DNA of 64,000 bases from Hofstenia miamia (taxonomy: Eukaryota; Xenacoelomorpha; Acoela), in the NCBI GenBank assembly GCA_004352715.1, contig SCFE01000071.1:178185-242184 (forward strand), given 5' to 3'. Numbering within the stretch: the stretch's first letter is position 1; every line of letters starts with the position of its first letter. The position numbers and the translations under genes were made by a program. The notes below the pieces were generated by a model. The model was not told the origin of the DNA and did no database searches. It saw nothing but the letters and a program-made list of their open reading frames with translations. Below, piece by piece: positions 57,858-64,000 of this stretch.

Positions 57858-60800
57858 AATCAATATAATCGTACACCATTTTCTGTAGCATGAAAAAATA
57901 TATTTAGCACGTGTTTATTCTATTAAAATTCTTTTGCAAATTAAAAAACTTGACACATCATGCCTAAATCTAGCACTGCTTTGATTTAGAAAACTATCAA
58001 ATCTTCATTTTTAATTTGCTGTCTATGAATCAACAGATAAATGCTAAAACTGTAATTTACTTTTAGAAGGTTCTATTTAAATATATGAAAGAGTAAATTA
58101 TATTCCATTACAAAAACCCTCTACTCAATAATTGTTTTTTATAAAATATTTTTAATACGTTTTTTCACACAATCTGTAGAGTTCCTATTAGTGTTTTAAA
58201 AATATAAACTAATATACTATTTTGATACATAATATAACCCAATGATTCGCTTCGATGCTTTATCTCAATGACTTTATGTAGAAATATAGTGAATTTTTAG
58301 AAGACGTAAATAGGTAGTGAAAAGTGTTTGAAGTACATGCAAATGGTAATTATAGGACAATGTAATATATTTCTGTTGCTATGGGAAAAGCCAGTTGCAA
58401 TTTCACGAATTTTAACACTTTCTAAAATGTTTGCCCTAAACTTTGTTTGATAGCCACCTATATATATATATTATGCCTTACGAATCACATTACCTTTGTC
58501 TATAAACAGTGGCAGAATTAAGGGGGGCTATGTGAGTGCAGTTCCCTCCATGAGGAAGCAAAATGGAGTGCAGCTATTAGATTAATTTGTGCAAACCTTA
58601 GCAAAAAAGTTGGAATCCAAATTAGTGCCAAATGTTTTCATTCCGCTTGCAAATCGATCTAAAGGTTTTGCAATTCTTGCAAATTATTTGGCAAATTTTT
58701 CAAAAAATTTGCAAATTTTTCTAACATTTACTCTAAACCTTGCAGAGATTCGACAAATATTTGTCAAATTTTTCAATCAATTTTCAAATAATCTTACACA
58801 TTTTTAAGAATATATCAAATATATTAGCGAATCCAATAATATGAGTTTCATCTAACATTCACCAAACATTAGATCCCTATGACCTATTTTAGCTCCCCAG
58901 ATGTTTGTAGCTGGTTATCAGCACCTAATGAAGTCAAAATAATTCGGATATTTCTCAGGTACTATATCACACACAATCAAAGTGTTCAATGAAATTGGCA
59001 ATTTGTATGAAATACAACAGCTGTACACTGGTCATATTAATGACACCACATTTCAGATGTTCTGTCAAATTATGTAATTTGTTAGATTCCCTGTAGAGTA
59101 ACCAAGATTCAATCCTGCAACACTTCAACAGCATCCAATCACCATGGCGTGGGTTGCCTTATTAATCATTCTTGTCATTCATTGATGTTTCTTAAGAAGT
59201 GTGTTAAGATGAAAATGGACAAGTATATCAGCAATTTGAAGAATGCTTAAAAACTATGAATTTTCTGTTTCAGATTCTGAAAAATGGCGGATCTAGGCGA
59301 GAGCGACTTCTGAAGTCCATCCTGACCTACTTATTTTTCTTCAACACATTATATTCACTATATCACAATTTTCAAATGATGTTTAAAATGCATTCACAAA
59401 TTATCGATTTTAATATATTTTTAAAATTTAGCATTTTTGCGGCAAATTTTAAAGAAATTCTGAAATTATTAACATTATTTAGAATTAATTGCTAAGTTTC
59501 TGTTGCACAAAATAAATACCTATTCTATATAAAAAACAAGTAATATTAGAGATTCATCATCTTCCGCATTTTTTGTTAATAATGCATAATTTTAGCACAT
59601 TTAAATTTAGTACGTGACCAGAAATAAAGAAAGTTCGAACTAGAAGATCATCAAGATTTCTAAACTTGTTATCACAACATGTACAGTGCTGCATTAGGAA
59701 TCAAAATTTAGTCAATTCCAGAGTGAAAACTATTATTCAAAAATCCAGTTTTGAAGTACCACATCAGAAATTTCTAGACCCGCTTATACAAATGTATATT
59801 TTTTTCTGCAAATAGTTGTTTTATATTACTTAATTTAGCTTCTCTTTGAAGTTAAATAATTTACGAAAATGTTTCAGATATTTAAGAAATTTGTCAATGA
59901 TAAAGAATAATTAGTAGGGCTTTTCCTAAAATGGGTTCTTAGGTGGAGAAATTATAAAATATGCTTAAAGAATTCAAAAAAATACTCAACCTAAAAAATG
60001 TCATGCAATTTTCATTTTGCGATTCTATAGTAATTCGAGGCAGGCCTATTTTATAAACACAAAAGAATGCAAGTTTTTAATTGTAATGTGAAATCTCAGA
60101 AAATTTAAAGAGTATTAATGCTTGACGCTGACTTTGCTATATCTTCCATGAGCTTAATAGCCTTCTGATCTGCTTGATTTTACCTAGAAACGAATAAGTT
60201 CTAAGCTGCAATAACATTTTCAGTATTCTTTTGCTTTTGGATAAAACACTAGTGTGATATATAGCTTTAGATAGATGCTAGTATCAAAATCTTGAATAAA
60301 GTCAACCAGAGACCCAATTATTGGCGATTAATCACAAAACCTGCTGAAGATGAGGCCAATTGTCTGGTAATACAAAATTATAGTACTAAGAGCAACAGAA
60401 AAATCAGTCTTTACGTCAAATCCTAGCTTTTTTCTAATTGCAAATTTATGTATCAAGTATCCAACTCTCCCAGCAGTTGAAGCCAGTGAAGATCATTGAT
60501 GAAATATATGTGTATATTCTGTATAGGATGTTTTCGAATGTCTTTACAATATCATTTTATCAATTGCTCTCGATAATGAAAAGAAAGCAATATGCACCAT
60601 TAGAGTTAAATTCCTCAACAATAATCACAATGTAGTGTAATTTAAGTTTCATGCCAATAAAGACATAAATCTACCAATAATATGTGTGTTTGTAGGAAGT
60701 ATTTAAATGAATTTTATGGCCTTTCAACAGTTAGAGCTATTTTGTGATTTCATGATTTTAAAGCTGGTGCAGTTCTAGAATTTTTTCAATGGGTTGTGGT

Positions 60801-60886
60801 TCAATTATTTTTTATTTATGCAAAATCAAATCAAATTTTTCAAAAATTGCATTTATTTTAGAGATTCTCCACAAAAACATTAAGGA

Positions 60887-60929
<43 letters not shown>

Positions 60930-62723
60930 AGACTTCGAGTGTTAGTTGTTTCTAAAGTACTTTTCATTCATGGGCACAGAAAAAACAGAAAATTTTAAAA
61001 ATCTGGGTCTTATCTTATGAAAATCATTAAAAATTTATTTATATTTGAATATTCACATGAAGGGTAGCTAGGGATGAGAGAGGAGTCGAAGCAGCCTTCT
61101 TCCTGTTTAGCTAACAAATAAGAATATTAAAGGAATTTAGTAATTAAATTTTATATTTTCCGCAACAATAACAGAGACATTTTATAGTGTATATTTAAAC
61201 TTCTTATGTAAAATTTAAATTAAGAGAGGGCATGACGGAATTTAATAAATCGTGAAAAATATTATTAAAATTATTTTAATGTCATTTGTCCACCGTCCCA
61301 CACTAAAGTTCAAAAAAATAAATTTTGGAATGCCCCTAATGAATACAAATGAATTTATTGAAAATTGTACTTAATAGGCGCCATCTATCGAAACTTATGT
61401 GAATTTGAATGAAGAAAACAACCGGCCGTAGGAAGCGAAAAAATAGTAGTTTACACATAATTTTTCACTTTTAAGTTATCATTGCTGTTGATAAAAATGG
61501 AGTTCAAGAAGTGATTATCTTAAAATTCACCAATGGTTTTTTTCCACATTTAAGCAAATTTGAGGTCATGGGATTTGTGTATGCGTGCTTCAAGAACGTC
61601 AGAGAGCTGTAAATGGATCAAGATATTCTGACCTAACACAACCCATCCCAAAACTCTATTAATGAATTTTGACCAAGCGTAATCCAAGTTCTCTTGAGCT
61701 TTTAATTCGCTTGACCCTACTCAAAGATGTGTCAAAGTGTTGCTCAAATATTATCTAACTAAAATAATAATACGTTTACAGGAATTGGCTTCATAATAAA
61801 TTTAAAAATAAAACACATATAAAATGAAATGAAGAGTAAAAATAGATAAACACTAAAAACAATTTATATACTAAAGTTTAAGAAATTAACACAAATAGTA
61901 TATAATTCTTAAGTAAACGTTTTTCAATGCTTCAATCATGACTTATCTTTTTTTTGAAACACTGGAATGACTTATTATGTATCGTCGCTTTAGAAACAAA
62001 ACGTAGTAACTAAATTTTTTGCAAAAAAGCATTTCATATTTTAAAATACACGTTGGAAAAGCATCTTCGAAAAGCAAAATGGGTCATATCCAAATTCTTA
62101 TTCATTGGGTTGTTGAAGACAATTTGATATATTGTTTAATGTTAAACAATATTTAGCTACATGCCTAACGGGCTAGAAATATAGGCACAAACAAGCCAAT
62201 AGACCTTTTTTTATGCGTACGGGGTACGGGCTACGGGATGGGCATGAGAACAGGCGCTACCCCAGATTATTAACAAATAAATATGATGAGTTCATGTCCA
62301 CTTCACAAACTTTATACATCTTGAGAAGTTCCACCAGCAAGTAAGCAAATTCCATATGTGGGTGAAATTATTTTTCACAAATTGAATGAGTAAACCTATT
62401 GAACATGACAAGCAACTCGAAATCGCGAGCTAGACATCAACTAGACCCAAAATGAAAATAACTTACAATGCCCAACTGAAAACTCAATTGTTATGCCTTT
62501 GACTAGCTTCGTCAAATTTTTTAAAACCTCCCATTAATTAGTGAAAATTCAGATGAACGTTGCATTCGGCCTTAATAAAGGACCACATGAAATTCCAATT
62601 TTCTTGCTATCCTACTGTGAATGAATAATTTCTCTAAATCATTAAAAACGTTGAGTAGCTAACGTACTAAGGAAAATGCATTTACAACACATGGGAGTAA
62701 TTTTCATTAAAAGTATATTAGAT
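57858..62723. other. Long non-coding AT-rich interval
   Basis: No supportable gene. It contains a (TA)n run at 60889-60924 and GCGCCATCTATCGAAAC at 61378-61394, shared with 23172-23188. Short open frames (58589-58807, 59256-59495, 60438-60635) look like chance. Confidence 0.5.
60889..60924. repeat. (TA)n microsatellite
   Basis: About 18 TA units. Confidence 0.95.
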
Positions 62724-63075
62724 CAGACTTGTCAACGAGCCGTAATTTCTAAGCTCGGCTCGACTCGGCTCGTTTAAATTTTGAGTAAGTTCGTCTCGGC
62801 TCACCACAGAAAATCTTTCAAAGAGGCTCGTTTCAGCTCAGTATTTTTTTCAAATGTTGTGTTCTCAGAATTATTTTCCATTGCTCTTCCTAGTATTTAA
62901 TAAACATTTCTAAAATACTATTATAAGTAAGGAATATTGAATGAAAAAATAAGAAAAATCTGCATAATCAAATTAACAAGCAGTACTATAAATTTAGTTT
63001 TTTTAAAAACGGCTCGTTTTGGGCTCGTTGTATATCAAATACTCTGCTCAAGCTCGGCTCGGCTCGACTCTTCTG
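62724..63075. mobile_element. 352-bp non-autonomous hAT MITE with perfect 8-bp target duplication
   Basis: Starts CAGACTTGTCAACGAGCC and ends (read inverted) CAGAAGAGTCGAGCCGAGCC. The flanks are TATTAGAT at 62716-62723 and 63076-63083, an exact 8-bp duplication. Both subterminal regions are packed with GGCTCG / CGAGCC words, which probably bind the transposase. The centre is AT-rich and non-coding. Confidence 0.9.
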
Positions 63076-63083
63076 TATTAGAT

Positions 63084-64000
63084 TGACCATGGTTGTTTAG
63101 TGCAAGTGATTTCCGTTGCACGTCCATGAAGATGAATGAAAACATTTATAGAGTTTTTTAAACTTTCCATTATAATAAATGCCCAAATCAGGTTTCATTA
63201 GCAAGGAAAAAAACAGAAGGTGTTAGAAATTGTTTTTTGTTGTGTATAATTGCAAGATGATTTGCTACTAATAATATAAAATTAGAAAATCATTTTTATG
63301 TACACACAATGCCGTTATACCCTCCCAATGTTTCCAAATTGGAATATGATTAAAATAATAAAACCCTTGCGAATAACTAGATTTGTCAAACTGACCAAAT
63401 CCGAAATTCGAATTATTTTATCAAATTCCAAATATGACTAGGTTAGTAGCTTGTTGAAAACTGGAAGCAACAAGTTGATTGAATTTTGTTTTGAGATTTA
63501 ATCGAAGAAATAGCGCCAACCTAGACTCTATCTTGATTTTGACTCGCCACTGGATCAGCTGCAACGAATTTCCATATATATATTATATCCCATTCTCAGC
63601 AAACTTCAACTACTCAATATAAATTTTGGACTATAAAGTAATTGAAATGTCTGCAAAACAATAGTTTTTTCTAATGTATTTATTAACCGTTAACCTAAGT
63701 TTGGCAAATTTTGTTACAAGGGGAACAACTAGAATAGGATTTTTAGCTCAAATCAAATTGGAAGAACCTGATATTTTGTGACTTTTCCACATTTCTTAAC
63801 TACTTTTTGCCTGCACAATATGGGAATCACCTTAACTTTGTTTATCAAGATTCAACAAAAATATCAATAGTTTAAGTTTGGAGTATCTTTGTTACCCCAA
63901 AAGAAATCAGATCAAAACTTTTTCTTTAGAATGATTGATAGTTTTTTATAGTAATACCATGTTTGAAAGACCCTAGTGCTATGATTTCATGAAAATTTTA
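63084..64000. other. Non-coding AT-rich interval
   Basis: No feature found up to the window end. Confidence 0.5.

Noticed and set aside
58589-60998. Short open frames in the terminal non-coding region
   Set aside because: AT-rich chance frames; one reads through a TA microsatellite.
1-64000. CRISPR arrays, operons, rRNA genes or clear tRNA genes
   Set aside because: None seen; the repeats present are microsatellites and transposon ends, and the genome is eukaryotic.

Overview
This is an AT-rich (about 30% GC by eye) eukaryotic scaffold segment, most likely from an invertebrate animal. It has long non-coding stretches, TA/ATT/CAA microsatellites, splice-like signals, an intronless rhodopsin-class GPCR, and many animal-type transposons: hAT with BED or TTF zinc fingers, Ty3/gypsy LTR elements, several LINE lineages, a Penelope-like fragment and MITEs. 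The LINE and hAT types would fit a cnidarian or another early-branching or AT-rich invertebrate, but that is a weak inference. Nothing bacterial or viral is present: no operons and no CRISPR. Eight runs of N interrupt the sequence. Four are exactly 1000 N, which suggests arbitrary scaffold joins.

Layout. 1-2049: defective hAT element A. 3050-4830: LINE 3' end, a regularly spaced motif array and a Penelope-like RT remnant. 7124-9580: a second copy of the hAT element (B). 9600-20590: mostly non-coding, with a TA-flanked MITE (12341-12810), a large motif-rich MITE (about 16933-17868) and isolated hAT or Tc1-like termini. 20600-22870: three LINE fragments, two joined head-to-tail in the wrong order. 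24240-36158: a nearly complete Ty3/gypsy retrotransposon on the minus strand. 36159-37004: a possible host promoter and first exon. 37016-44037: further LTRs and a truncated sister copy of the retrotransposon. 44015-47491: a 218-bp tandem duplication, a LINE split by a MITE, and a Harbinger-like MITE. 49255-51465: a decayed ZMYM/TTF-type hAT transposase. 51789-56533: a 401-bp exact repeat bracketing a deletion derivative of a second, related gypsy family; this looks like two alleles joined in one scaffold. 56907-57857: an intact GPCR, the only convincing intact host gene. 57858-64000: non-coding, with a 352-bp hAT MITE that has a perfect 8-bp target-site duplication.

The most interesting system is the gypsy element. 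Its gag ends in a canonical -1 frameshift heptamer (TTTAAAC) directly before the gag stop, and pol lies in the -1 frame. After the integrase it carries a Gln-Leu-Lys-Gly repeat tail of about 8-10 units, then a large (about 987-codon span) reading frame of unknown function that ends next to the polypurine tract. That frame has no visible envelope hallmarks. The copy is dead: it has nonsense and frameshift lesions, and the integrase segment expected to hold the last catalytic acid is missing. A sister family at 52190-55132 keeps the same post-integrase motif and an analogous repeat tail, so the region is probably functional in live relatives.
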